NCBI GenBank assembly: GCA_943737045.1
Contig: CALSFV010000275.1
Span: 124,001-188,000 of the forward strand
Length of the DNA stretch: 64,000 nucleotides
Reading direction: 5' to 3'
Source of the DNA: Parapristionchus giblindavisi
Lineage: Eukaryota > Nematoda > Chromadorea > Rhabditida > Diplogasteridae
In this document: positions 22,147 to 33,321 of the stretch, piece after piece
Position numbering within the stretch: the stretch's first letter is position 1
How the letters are laid out: each line of letters begins with the position of its first letter
Program-made: the position numbers and the translations under genes
Notes under the pieces: model-generated
Databases searched by the model: none
Told to the model about the DNA's origin: nothing
Seen by the model: only the letters and a program-made list of their open reading frames with translations

Positions 22147-22533
22147 CACCCATACCTCTTCTTCCACACGGGAAGATTCTCATCCAAAGCCTCTCGTCCC
22201 TTTTGCGTCGGCAACGGATACGGTCGCGCGCAAGCACATATAAAAACTTATCGATAAGTATAAACACTACGAGGTCGCTACCGTAATCTTCGAATCTACC
22301 GTACTCACCGCGGGTTCTCTCGAGATCTGCTTGGAGAGCATGAATATAGATCCATTGATGACGTCATCGACGGAGGGGGGGGGACGTCGAGACGTAGTCG
22401 TCAGTGGCCACGTGGGGATCAACCTATCAAGAAGTAGTAAATATTCGAGTGTTTAAAAAACATAGTGATTTTTTGTGAAAACCCGACCTGCCATGCACAA
22501 CAATTTATCGATCAGTAAATCAATATACCGTAC

Positions 22534-22641
22534 CTGTGCCTGCTTGATTTCATGCCTCTTCCAGTCGAGATTCTCCGAGAATTGTCGCGCCGTCAGACCG
22601 AACTTGGCTGCCATCTCGCCGATGCCAAACTCGACGCACAT
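22534..22641 (-). pseudogene. emb-5: SPT6 exon, intact frame (KFGLT motif)
   Basis: Exactly 36 codons between an AG acceptor and a GTACGGTA donor. It encodes GIGEMAAKFGLTARQFSENL, the conserved SPT6 segment known in animals as KFGLTPEQFGENL, then KRHEIKQAQ. This is the clearest single identifier for the gene. Confidence 0.85.
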
Positions 22642-23523
22642 CTATGACAAATGTCATTTTTAAAACAAAATATTTTATGTCAAGAAAGGTGCACCAATAG
22701 TTTGGCGTTTTTTCCTTCTTCCGTGTAAAATTGTGCAAAAAAATGAAGTGGTGTAGTAGAATTGGGACACCAGGTAACTTTTTTAATAGCCAATTGACTG
22801 GGGGCATCAGAGTGCTTTCACAATTTACAACCCGTCACTTTCATGTTTCAAACGATTATGATATAGAGTTAAGGTCAGTGAATGTTTCCCTCGACGCTTC
22901 AAGTGTTTGTGTGTGTCCGAAAATTGAGATATTTAAATATCCCATGGATATCACACCATCTTATTTTTGATTTTTATGAATGACTTTCATATCATAAATC
23001 ATAACCATGTAAAACATGACAATCATCTACAGCGCATTCCAATCAATCAATCTTACTTTGCGAGAAATTCAAAAATCATCCGCTAGCGAATTGCATACAT
23101 GTTCATCTACAGAAACCTCTAATCAGAATATTCTATCTGCATAAATCTAAAGCATTCTCCAACCAAATGTAATGTTCATCTATTCCGCTGAATCCTTAAT
23201 CTACCATCACTCTATATCATAATCGTGTAAGACATGAAATATGCGGGTTGGCAATTGTGAAATCGACAACAAAACAAAGAGACGAAAGATAAGTACCACC
23301 ATCATTACCTGATACTTGTCCTTTCTCGTTGCCTGCTTCAACTTGGTCGATATCTCGGGTAACTCCATATCCTTCTCTCCCGCTTCCTCCGCCGCCTCAC
23401 GCTTCCTGCAACGATTACAGTACTCTCTTCAAGGTCAGAAAAGTCACTTCACGATTGCCAATCACACTGTGTACCTCCTACCGTACCTGGCTATTTCCCA
23501 TTCGGCCATTCGCGCCAGATCCG

Positions 23524-23872
23524 AGGAGAGATAAGGAAGGGGAGAGGGGGGAGATGGGGGAAGGGGAGAAGGGAGGGGGAGAGATGGGAAAGGGGAGAGG
23601 GGAGGGGGAGAGATGGGGGAAGGGGAGGGGGAGAGATAGGGGAAGGGGAGAGGGGAGGGGGGAGATGGGGAAGGGAAGAGGTGAGGGGGAGAGATGGGGG
23701 AAGGGGAGGGGGGGAGATGGGAAAGGGGAGAGGGGAGGGGGAGAGATGGGGGAAGGGGAGAGAGGAGGGGGGGGAGAAGTGGGAAGGGGAGGGGGAGAGA
23801 TGGGGAAGGGGAGAGGGAAGTGGAAGAGGGGGATGGGGAGGGGGAGAGAGGGGATGGATGGGGAGGGGATAA
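23524..23872 (+). repeat. 350 bp G/A-only (polypurine) minisatellite
   Basis: Almost pure purine on the plus strand, built from GGGGAGAGGGGAGGGGGAGAGATGGG-like units of roughly 20-35 bp. It keeps long frames open on both strands (Gly/Glu/Arg-rich one way, Pro/Ser-rich the other), which should not be read as genes. It lies directly upstream of the first recognisable SPT6 exon. Confidence 0.95.
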
Positions 23873-25145
23873 AGCTCACCTGGCTGGGGCTCTCTACTGA
23901 TCGTAAAGACCATAGGTCGAATAGCTAGGTTATCGGTTTTCAAAATGCGGTCAGGTTTTTTTGATTTTTGTGAAATTTTGGTTTAAAATGCTGTCAGGTT
24001 TTTCGATTTTGTGGAAATTTTGGCTCAAAATGCGGTCAGACTTGGAACTTTGTAACATGCTTTTCGACCTATGGTAAAGACCAGAACTCTACGATAAAGC
24101 TTGGACATTGCGCTTTAGAATACGCTGCCCTGTATGACCGTTCCAAGATGTGGCCGTATGCATGAATAACGGAAAACCGTTTTACAGGAAAATGTGACGT
24201 CATTATCGTAGGCGGAGTATTTTTGGAAAAAAAATTTAAAAAATAAAAATAAAAAAAAAACGCTTCCGCCTACGCTAACGACCAGGGATGTGTGGAAAAA
24301 GATTTTCGAGAAAAAATAGAAAAACGAAAAATATTTTAAAATTTTCGAATTCTTATTTTAAAAAAAAGCGAAAAATTCGAAAAAATATTTGAACAGTGTT
24401 TTCACAATTTTATGATTTTTTTTGTAAAAATGTCATAAATTTTTAAATATTCATGATTTTTTATGTGAAAGTATTTTTCGATTTATTTGAATTATTTTCG
24501 AAAACTTTTTCGAGAAAGTATCGAAAAATAGAAAAACGAAAAATTTTTGAATTTTTATTTAAAAAAAAGAAAAATTCGAAAAAATATTTAAACAGTGTTT
24601 TCACAATTTTATGATTTTTTTTGTAAAAATGTCATAAATTTTTGAATATTCATGATTTTTTATGTGAAAGTAAAAAAAAAATCAAAAATTCGAAAAAAAT
24701 ATTTAAACAATGTTTTCACAATTTTATGATTTTTTTGTAAAAATGTCATAAATTTTTAAATATTCATGATTTTTTTATGTGAAAGTATTTTTCGATTTAT
24801 TTTTGAAAACTTTTTTGAGAAAGTATCGAAAAACGAAAAATGCACATCCCTGCTAACGTCACATTTTCCAGGAAAAAAGTTTTCCGGTGTTCATGCATAC
24901 GACCACCGGGATTGGTCTGCAGCATACTCACCTGGCTGGGGTTCTCTAGTGGTCTTAAAGACCGAAACTCTACGGTAAAACGTATCCATTACATTTTAGA
25001 ATACGCTGAACTGTGTGGCAGTTCTGAGTAGAGTTACAGCAAACTTAACCTGGCTGGGGTTCTCTAGTGATCAATGAGACGGGGATCTTATAGTGAGGCG
25101 TATCCATTAAACTTTCGGATACGGTAGCCTGCATGACAGCACCAT
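23873..25145 (+). repeat. Diverged tandem units starting CCTGGCTGGGG, interrupted by MITEs
   Basis: Three units (at about 23,878, 24,931 and 25,049) share CCTGGCTGGGG.TCTCTA and TTTAGAATACGCTG-like words about 120 bp long. The first is split by a MITE (23905-24075) with CATAGGTCGAA / TTTTCGACCTATG ends and the phrase AATGCGGTCAG, related to 53004-53265. A second insertion spans 24160-24900. Function unknown. Confidence 0.65.
24160..24900. mobile_element. AT-rich element with internal tandem repeats
   Basis: Inverted outer words GCATGAATAACGGAAAA.C and G.TTTTCCGGTGTTCATGC. Inside are three diverged repeats containing AGTGTTTTCACAATTTTATG (at about 24,394, 24,593 and 24,709), separated by GAAAAATTCGAAAAA tracts. 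No coding region. Confidence 0.6.
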
Positions 25146-25643
25146 GTCGGGGAGAATGTTGTTTTTCTTCAATTTTTTTCAATTTTTTGTATTTATTTTT
25201 TTTAAATTTGGGACGAGTCATCCACAAAAAATATAGATATCGCGTCGTTTTTGGCTAGTTGTGCGATAGAAATAAAACGAATCTAATGACAAGACTTCAG
25301 TAATCGCTGTTATTCTCACATGGACTTTTTTGTACGATTTCAAATTGGCCACAGCTGAATAATAATGTACTCTCTGCTATTCTCACATGGATTTCATTCT
25401 ACGTTTTCAGAAATTGGTCTGTATCGATTTTTTTAAATGCGGACCCGACTGGAAATTTTTCAATTTTTGCGAGGAAAGACTATGCGCAAGACTGCGATGG
25501 AAAAGCAAGGCAAAATTCGTTTTCACGCGCCCACCTATGATTTTAGGATACGCTGCGCAGTATGGCTGTCATTATTATTATTATAAATAAAATATTTAAT
25601 AATAATAATAATAATAATATTAATATATTATTAATAATAATAT

Positions 25644-25712
<69 letters not shown>

Positions 25713-26510
25713 CAGTAACAATAAAAATAATATACAGTAACAATAAAAATAATAATCACAAAAAGAATTAACAGCAACAATATTAATAACAACAATATGA
25801 CACAGAAACAATATAATCAAATTTGGTGTACTGGGACAGTCACAATAATAGAAATGGTGGGATACTGTAACAAATTGGAACAACAAACAATATTTAGCGG
25901 GTACGGGTACAAGGGGCATATAGGGGTCGAGGTATATAACGGGCAGGGATAAAATGTGGAAGAGGGTAGGGAGGAGGGAGTCTCTTATTAAAATTAGCAA
26001 AACTAGGGGGTTACAATATTAAATACAGCGGGATACTGTAAAGGAGGGATTACTATAACAAGTAAATAGCAAGTGGGGGTACAAGGGTATAAAAGGGGTT
26101 GAGGTATATAAAGGGTACGAGGGGTACATAGGGGTAGAGGTGTATAAGGGTAGGGGTACAATGATGAAATATGGAAGAGGGGAGGGTATTCTACATGGGG
26201 ATTTAAGGGGAACAAAGAATGGAAAGATGAAAGGCGACAGATATACTTTATTCTTTTCTCTTTTTTCTTCTCTTTTTCTTTTTTATTTTTTCTTTTCTTT
26301 TTCTTTTTTAATATCTTATTTTTCTTTTCTTTTTTCTCTTATTATTTTTATTTTTTTATATATCCATCAAGCCTTTCCATCACATCATTCCTTAGGATAC
26401 AGGTGCATCAGAACGAGAATGGACGCATATCCTGAAATAGAACATATATAAACACACAGCCTTCTTATTCATGCAAAGTAAAGCAATGAAGAATACAACC
26501 AAAAACACAG
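25146..26510. repeat. Low-complexity stretch, no gene seen
   Basis: Contains an (AAT)n/(ATT)n microsatellite (25,575-25,710), a purine-rich run of GGGGTA/AAGGGGTATA-type units (25,900-26,200) and a T/C-rich tract (26,245-26,360). Open frames here are repeat translations (isoleucine or phenylalanine runs). Confidence 0.8.
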
Positions 26511-26514
26511 ATCA

Positions 26515-26571
26515 TGCCGTGGAGGCATGAAGCATGCCGCGGCGGGCCGCGTTTAGGGAGCGCGACTGTGC
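26515..26571. mobile_element. Fragment of the 600 bp TA-inserting MITE
   Basis: Contains CATGCCG..GGGCCGCGTTTAGGGAGCGCG and ends CAGGACTG-TA, resembling the outer end of the element at 6708-7307. Only one end is present. Confidence 0.5.
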
Positions 26572-26937
26572 AGGACTGTACAAAAGAAGTAGTGAGGGCG
26601 CCGAAAATGTATGGTGGCAAGAGCGGGCTTATCGGTTTTATCGAGCCATTAATCGATAAATCTCTATCAGAGGAACAAAAAAAAACAATCTACAGTATCG
26701 CCCTAGACTTAAACTTCGGTTTCATGAGATGAGATAAAGGATACTGTAGATTGATCGCAGGACAAAATCGATAAATCAATACGATAGCGCACGTTCCATC
26801 ATCAACTACAGTAACTACGGAGTACTCTCTGATAAAGAAAAAATAGACAAAAGGTTATCCACCCCCGCCCTGTCGAAAAGAACATCGAGATAAATCAATA
26901 AAATCAATCAATAAATCAATAACTAACGTTCCATCCG

Positions 26938-27487
26938 AGTATTTCTTGAACAGGCCTCGATCATCGGCCAACTGTCGGAAGTTCTCGTCGATGACCATCA
27001 TGCCGGCCTCTCCACGAATCGGACGGAAGTTCGTCTCGATCACCGTGAAGTTGGGCACACACAACTGGAAGGCAATCGATTAACCAATCAATAAATCAAT
27101 CAATAAATCAATCAATATACAGCACCAATCTAATATTTGAAAGACTATGCAGGCTATCTATTTTATAGAACCAAGAATCATCACTAGATATGGGTATTTG
27201 TCAACAATCCAATCAATCAATTTATAAATATAAAGTTAAATATTAGATACTAGGCATAATGTATATTACGACATATTACGAAAGAAATAAAATAATAAAT
27301 AAAAGTACCTCGATGACGAATGCGCCCTCCTTCTTCGTGTTTCGCGTCACCTTCGTGGGTATGAGAGGATCCGTGATGAGAATAAGTCCTCATCGATGAA
27401 CAGAGACTCGATGACAACGAGAATCTTGTGGACGTAGGGACGAACTACTTCCTACTTGTCCTACTTGTACAGCACACGATGGATTAC
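26938..27487 (-). pseudogene. Two exons: SF3B1-like HEAT segment fused to an unrecognised segment
   Basis: Minus-strand exon 27487-27309 (acceptor TTTCAG, donor GTACTTT) starts VIHRVLYK-stop-DK-stop-EVVRP, then [11 protein letters not shown]. That matches the SF3B1 segment remembered as [20 protein letters not shown], but with two TAG codons. After ..FIDED the frame changes to LILITDPLIPTKVTRNTKKE, which I do not recognise. Exon 27064-26938 continues in open frame with VPNFTVIETNFRPIRGEAGM and further residues to KKYSDG, also unrecognised. Splicing SF3B1 into an unrelated frame suggests a rearranged locus. Confidence 0.6.
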
Positions 27488-27794
27488 CTGAAAGGAACAA
27501 AGTCCATAGATTGTAGTGCCGTCATTTCCTTGAATATGCACAAATAAAAGTACAACGGTATCTAAGAATACCATAGGATAGTTTTAGTATTATTATTATT
27601 TCTAACATAAATAATTTGAATATTTTATATTTCATATTTTGAATTGGCCTTGAATAATCACTGGCCTAGCAGTTATCACCGGCAGGACTTCGTGTGCCTT
27701 GAATAACGAGTTGCACCCCTACCTTTTTTACCTAACATAAAACAAATTTTCCCATCGATCGATATATTCTACAGTATTCATTCGCCTACAGTAC

Positions 27795-28296
27795 CTTAGG
27801 CTGACTCTCCAGCAAACCTCCAAAACCGTGGATGCGCTCTCCGACCGTTCGGGAGTACCTTGCGTCGAGAAACCAACGTCTCCTACAAATTTCGAAAATC
27901 AATAATTTCAAATGTTTCGGCAACATATTCCAAAGTACCGTACCTCCCATCGGGGTAGGAGTCGCGAGCAGCTTGCGATCGGACGTACATGGCGGATATG
28001 TAGCCGGATGGTGGTGCGAGGATCTAAAGTACACATTTCAATCAATCAATCAATCAATAAATCAAGCAATCAATCAATCAATCGATAATCATGTATACCG
28101 TATCCGCTACCGTACCTTGTATCCATCTCCTCGTAGGTGAGCGATCGGTTCTTGTCGTCAGTCTCCTTCTCCATGCGCCAGGCATGCACCTGTTCCGGTA
28201 CCATAAAAAACCGCGGAACGTTGGAACCAAAACCGGAACCGGTATCGCGGGCGTCTTCATGCCCATCGCGAGCGCGCCTTACCGGCGTCGAACCAC
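27795..28296 (-). pseudogene. sftb-1: SF3B1-like exons, tandem copy A
   Basis: SF3B1 is the HEAT-repeat U2 snRNP subunit of the spliceosome. Three minus-strand exons: 28296-28116 (VHAWRMEKETDDKNRSLTYE, compare human AWRWEREIDERNRPLSDEE), 28023-27944 (APPSGYI then, one frame away, KLLATPTPMGG, compare LPPPAGYV..KLTATPTPLGG) and 27882-27795 (GFSTQ-like, compare GFHMQ). Frames shift inside exons, so it cannot encode a protein. The donor word GTACGGTA follows two of the exons. Confidence 0.8.
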
Positions 28297-29690
28297 CTGA
28301 GATGTTACTAGTGAGATATCACTTGTATTAATCTTGAGCTACTCTGCCATTTCAAAACTTAAAGTGTAAATTTCACTTGATGTAAGACGAAATAGAACAC
28401 ATATAAATCTTAAATTTTCTTATTCATGCAAAGGTACAACCATATAAAATACTACCAAACGATATAAATTTATGAACGTCTGCCAAATTTCTAATAGAGC
28501 TAGATATTGACTGCAAATGCGACATATAAATAAAGTTTTGACAGACTGACCAAACTATCGATCGATGCATCTATGGACAATGTCCTTCCGACTTGACGAG
28601 CGACTATGTTCAGCGAGAGTCGGTGTGTGTACACTCTAAAAAAAGGAAATTGTTTGTTTTAAATTTAGTTGGAATTTGATACAGAAATGTTACTGATTTT
28701 CGTTAAAACTATATAAGACTCATGCCTTATATATTTAAATGAATTGTTTTGGTACACTCGTACAGTAGGCCGACGATGTTAAGGTTTACATAATAGAAAG
28801 ATTATTTGTTCTCAGTAATGTGATATTCACAGGTCAGGACTATTTTATCTAATCGATTACTTTATTATTATTCTATTCTTATTCACGAGTATCACTAGAT
28901 GTTTCACACCAGCTGTCTATAATCAATCGATAGTCATCATCATACATTGCCATACCCTCGCAGTGCGAGGATTGACCCAATATATAAGGCCCATTTTATT
29001 TCACTTTATAAAAAAGGAAGCTAAAAATTACGATTTTGAAGCGAAAATAACGAATTTTGTGAATCAACCCACTCTATTTCGATAATTGACCCACTATATA
29101 AAAATAAACGGCGAGGGGTCATCATATTCAATCAATATAAAATTGATGGTTAAATGACATTCATTATTTTGAACTATGGTATGATTTAATAGTAATGCTG
29201 GACTTCTAACATGAAACCAAACCTATTCCAAAATCCCTAATCTTATTGGGGGCACACCCATGTCGGCGTCCATGTATGGTAAACGTGTGAACATATGTAA
29301 ACAAGTACATAAGTTAACAAGCACAAACATGTGTAACTGTCAAGCAAATTTGTGACGTCATCAAAATAGTGCAATAAAAAGAGCCGCCAAAGTAACAAAG
29401 CACAAAGTACTAAAGTACAAAGTAGCCACCAAAGAAAAAAGTAATAAGTACAAAGTAATAAAGTACATAGATCAAGTATCAATCAGAGTGAATAGATCAA
29501 TTGAAAGCACAAACATCAATCGATAAATTCACACCAATGGATAACTTGATCAACAATGACCTGACCTGGAGTACAACCGACCACACGCGGCAGACGACCG
29601 ACTACTCTGGACTGATGCATATATCCTTAACAAAAAAAATCAATAATCAAACTTTTCCCATCGATCGATATATTCTACAGTATTCATTCG
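28297..29690. other. Non-coding stretch with one dispersed repeat
   Basis: 28965-29290 is a dispersed repeat (GCGAGGATTGACCCA.TATATAA to CCCATGTCGGCG.CCATG) shared with 40985-41340. 29240-29490 is rich in AAGTACAAAGTA words. No exon recognised. Confidence 0.6.
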
Positions 29691-29700
29691 CCTACAGTAC

Positions 29701-30195
29701 CTTAGGCTGACTCTCCAGCAGACCTCCAAAACATTGGATGCGCTCTCCGACCGTTCGGGAGTACCTTGCGTCGAGAAACCAACGGCTCCAACAAATTTCG
29801 AAAATCAATAATTTCAAATGTTTCGGCAATATATTCCAAAGTACCGTACCTCCCATCGGGGTAGGAATCGCGAGCGCCTTGCGACCGGACGTACGCTGGC
29901 GGAATGTAGCCGGATGGTGGCGGGAGGATCTAAAGTACATATTTCAATCAATCAATCAATCGATAATCAGGTATACCGTATCCGCTACCGTACCTTGTAT
30001 CCGGGCGGGAAGAGCGCGTCCAGCTCCTCGTACGTGAGCGGAACGGTTCTTGTCGTCAATCTCCTTTTCCATGCGCCAGACGTGCGCCTGTTCCGGCGTC
30101 ATCGGCCATCATCGGAACCATCGAAACCGCCGGAACCATCGGAGCCGCGGGCGTCTTCATGCCCATCGCGAGCGCGTTCTCCGGCGTCGAACCAC
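29701..30195 (-). pseudogene. sftb-1: SF3B1-like exons, tandem copy B
   Basis: The same three exons as 27795-28296, about 1.9 kb further along and closer to the ancestral protein. 30195-29994 encodes GSTPENALAMGMKTPAAPM.., then TPEQAHVWRMEKEIDDKN and, after a one-base insertion, PLTYEELDALFPPGYK. 29929-29850 gives ILPPPSGYIPP then GRKALAIPTPMGG one frame away. 29788-29701 has lost its AG acceptor (TTG). Decayed independently of copy A. Confidence 0.82.
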
Positions 30196-30341
30196 CTGAG
30201 GTTATGTTACTAGTGAGATATCACTTGTATTTATCTTGCGCTACTCTGCTTGACTAGCTACGAAGAAGAAACACTTCCAAAGCTTTAGACTCAACCCGGC
30301 AGATCTCTTTTTCAGCATCGCCATAACAAACGCGTGCTCAC

Positions 30342-30473
30342 CTGACAGTTCCGGGTGTGGCATCACCAGACTGCACATGAGTGGGTGTCTCATCCCACCG
30401 TGTGACAGCCGGGGCAATGAAGCCGAGACGCTGCTTGGGACGCGAGGAATCCCGACGGAGTCGAACCGAGGAT
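30342..30473 (-). pseudogene. sftb-1: SF3B1 N-terminal exon (RWDETP motif)
   Basis: Acceptor TTTGCAG and donor GTGAGCAC bound 44 open codons ending VTRWDETPTHVQSGDATPGT. RWDETP and TPG repeats mark the SF3B1 N-terminal region that contacts cyclin/NIPP1 and is phosphorylated. It lies upstream of copy B in the correct gene order, so exons at 30.4, 30.1, 29.9 and 29.7 kb form one broken gene. Confidence 0.8.
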
Positions 30474-31242
30474 CTGCAAATGGGAGCGTTTGATCTACGT
30501 AAGATATAGTAATATGTATCTATTGATTTAAAAAGTATAGTATCAAAGCTGCGATTTAGATATTGCAACATTTTCGTCGTTCATACTTTTTAATCAATAA
30601 TTATTTTTTCTAGTCAAAGAAACGATAAATATATTATTATTATTACGTAGCCGATATTTGTCACACTCATTCTTACAATCTTCACTGTTTATACTGTTAT
30701 AATCAATCCATCTTATTTATTTATTTATTCTGTACCGTGTTTCTAGAAATAGGCATAAATTATAAATATCAGACAGTCTAATCAGTTATCCTTGTGCGCA
30801 AATTTACTTCATTTCAAGCATATTTTACTTATTCAAACATATTCATGATATGTGATAAATAAATAAATAAATTTTTAAAAAACTGGAATGTTTCAGTGAT
30901 GGGCTGACGCCAACTATACTCAGTTTGCGACGAAATGCGTGCAGTACCCCTCCCCCCCCCCATAGGCAGGCGCGTGAAAACGAATTCTTTTTGCACACAG
31001 CCTTGCCTTCCGTTGCGGGGCCTTGCGCATAGCTTTGCCTCCCCAAATTTGGAAAATTTTCAGTCAAATCTGCTAAAAATTACCATGCGCTTAACGGTGC
31101 CTTGCAATTCCCCGGTTTGCGCACAGCCTTTTGCCCAGTGAGTCCACCTATGATCTCTATTCACTTTGTCTATTGATTAGACTATGTCATTATGCAAATT
31201 GTTTACGTATACAAATGGTCGAACATCAAGCAAGCAACTCAC

Positions 31243-31533
31243 TCAACGGAGGACTCAATGTACGTGCCGATCTTGACTTCTTGCCCTGCTCTTCCATCAG
31301 GAAAGGATCGCAGTGCAGGGTCCGTCGTCCACACGTACCATTCTGACGGCGAAGACGCGAAGAGCCTGTAAAGATCAACGATCATCCAGAATCCAAAATT
31401 CAAGGATCAAAGATCAAAGATTAACACTCACTTTTCCAACGATCAATCGATTCAGTTCCATCGTCTGTGCGTTCACAGTTTTCGCCCGAGGACAACGTGT
31501 TATCTGGAGCAGTTGATGTTACTGCAACCAATA

Positions 31534-31568
<35 letters not shown>

Positions 31569-32595
31569 TAATTATTATTATTATTGTTATTAAAGATAAG
31601 AAGTACAATCAATCATCTTGCATAAAAATTCAATCGACTCACTAAACTCCCCGAAACCACGAATCAACGGGTTCAATTTGACAATCTAAGAGATTATTCC
31701 AACAGCTTTTCCAGTGCCAGCTCTTTCTACAGCAACCCCATCCCATTCTCCCGATCAAAGACCAAAGATCAAAGCTCAAGTACCTTTTGCTCCGTCTTAT
31801 TCAGAAGCGGTTACGCCAGAGGTTGCGTAATCAGGACGAGTTTCCTTCGCGCTCGCTCGTTCGTCTTATGCCCAATACCAATTGCGCTCCTGGACGTCCA
31901 TGCTGAATCAATCAATAATTCATTCAACAGTCAAAAATCGATAATTACAGTATGCCAATTATCAGGCAATCGATCGATAGCTACAGTACTCACAGCGTGA
32001 TCGACACCTTGTACGGCAGACCCATCGTGTACGCTTTCAGGTCGGCAAACGGAAGCACGAATATCTGCAACGCACATCACGTTATGCATATTACAGTATA
32101 CAAAATCTCGATTACAGTATACACATACATACAACTATTACGGTAGAGATCACAAACTGACTTTATCGTCGAAATCGATCGCGTAACCTCCGTGAAAGTC
32201 GTTTCCCGGTGAAGGCGGCAGGAATTGCACGTTCGCTGTCACCTACAAAGGGTAATTAATCAATAATTTCTGTAATCAATCAATAAATCGATCAAAATTT
32301 CTGAATCATTTCAATACTGATTTGATTCCACGTAAAGCAAAGTGAAAAGTTAACAAACAATTCCATAATACGAATAATAAATTGCACATGTCGTGGGACA
32401 AGGCTTCTTGAACAATAATATTAATAATAATAATAATAACAGCCAACCATGAGAGTGTCTTCGGCAAGGTGGTCGGCAGAATGGGCTCCTTATTGTCCAC
32501 GGTTAGCACCTAGGAGAGGTGCACCTCGCCCTGGAGCATGATAATCTGCACCCAGTCGCCGACCTGAACCTCGCGACCCGTCGATGTCGTGCCGG
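31243..32595 (-). pseudogene. Exons of an unrecognised minus-strand gene
   Basis: Exons bounded by AG/GT in gene order: 32595-32448 (GREVQVGDWVQIIMLQGEVH, then an in-frame TAG, then VLTVDNKEPILPTTLPKT), 32242-32162 (27 codons, VQFLPPSPGNDFHGGYAIDF), 32064-31994 (FVLPFADLKAYTMGLPYKVS), 31521-31432 and 31365-31243 (SEWYVWTTDPALRSFPDGRA). Composition and splice sites look like a real gene, but I cannot name the family. The TAG at about 32511 breaks the first exon unless a nearby donor is used. AT-rich introns contain an (AAT)n run (31535-31582) and AATCAATCAATAA words. Confidence 0.5.
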
Positions 32596-33321
32596 CTGCA
32601 ATGATATACTCTCGGTTTGACACGCGGCACTACGCGGATAGACACAACATCCCCTAACACGCCCGATTCGTGGTCTATACTGGTTCCATAGGAATTGAGA
32701 TAGTGAGAGAAAATCACTTAAAACGATGATAAACAATCGAAAACATCATCCAAATGATAAAAGTACACGAACATGCAAATGCGCAACATTAATCACACTA
32801 TCCTACACAAAAGTTAAGCCTAATACAAATATTGATCGAGTAGAACACACAAAGAATCGGGGGAAAATCGATGACCGCCCACATAGAAAATTCAAGATTT
32901 TCGAAACTTGGCTGAGTATCAGCTGCTATAACACTAACGAAGCTACGCAGTCAATCGCTTCCTCGAACAGATCAATTCTTCTTTTTGTCCTATTATGCTT
33001 GCTAAAACGACGTTAACGCCTCTATTTTATTAATATTATGCGACTTGTTTATCTTACGCGATAGCCTCTCCGCAATATTCTCTCATTCGATCGTTTTTTT
33101 CTATTTATTATTCCCATTCGCTCGATTTCTTCTGCAGAATTCTGCTCTTTCTTTATCCCATTCCAGTTCTAGCTCTTCCTTTTGCTTCATTGAGTGATTA
33201 ATGTATCGTTTTCGAAAAGCATTGGGCGCATAGTCAATCATTGATGAAGTATAGATTTCTGAGAAAATAGCATTGATATTGCGCTCGTGTTTTGTTTTGT
33301 ATTTACACCTTTTATTTTTAG

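Larger units (their letters stand above)
21299..23510 (-). pseudogene. emb-5: SPT6 transcription elongation factor, decayed partial gene
   Basis: SPT6 is a histone chaperone and elongation factor bound to RNA polymerase II in the nucleus. Minus-strand exons in order: about 23510-23494 (..MAEWEIA), 23405-23309 (..STKLKQATRKDKYQ), 22641-22534 (GEMAAKFGLTARQFSENL), 22423-22309 (DDVINGSIFMLSKQISREPA), about 22236-22156 (PLPTQKGREALDENLPVWKK), 21829-21723 (VKTLIEDQVFCK), 21674-21629 and 21390-21299 (..LLEEAKEFVIK). These recall the SPT6 helix-hairpin/tex-like core (KFGLTPEQF.ENL, MLA..S.EP, LL.EAKEYVIK). Phases agree across 23.4-22.4 kb. Lesions: a nine-C run at 22375-22383 shifts the frame, no acceptor is visible for the 22.2 kb exon, and the last exon changes frame midway. 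N- and C-terminal parts are missing. Confidence is high on family, good on pseudogene status. Confidence 0.78.

Noticed and set aside
23329..23943. Long open frames (up to 199 codons) through the G/A tract
   Set aside because: They consist of Gly/Glu/Arg or Pro/Ser repeats created by the polypurine satellite on either strand; no domain or splice support.
25620..26000. 126-codon minus-strand frame
   Set aside because: Mostly poly-isoleucine from an (AAT)n microsatellite.
27064..27487. Reading-code change (TAG as sense codon) to explain stops in SF3B1 and CGH-1
   Set aside because: Stops occur at Leu and unaligned positions as well as Tyr, and frameshifts coexist, so ordinary pseudogene decay is simpler.
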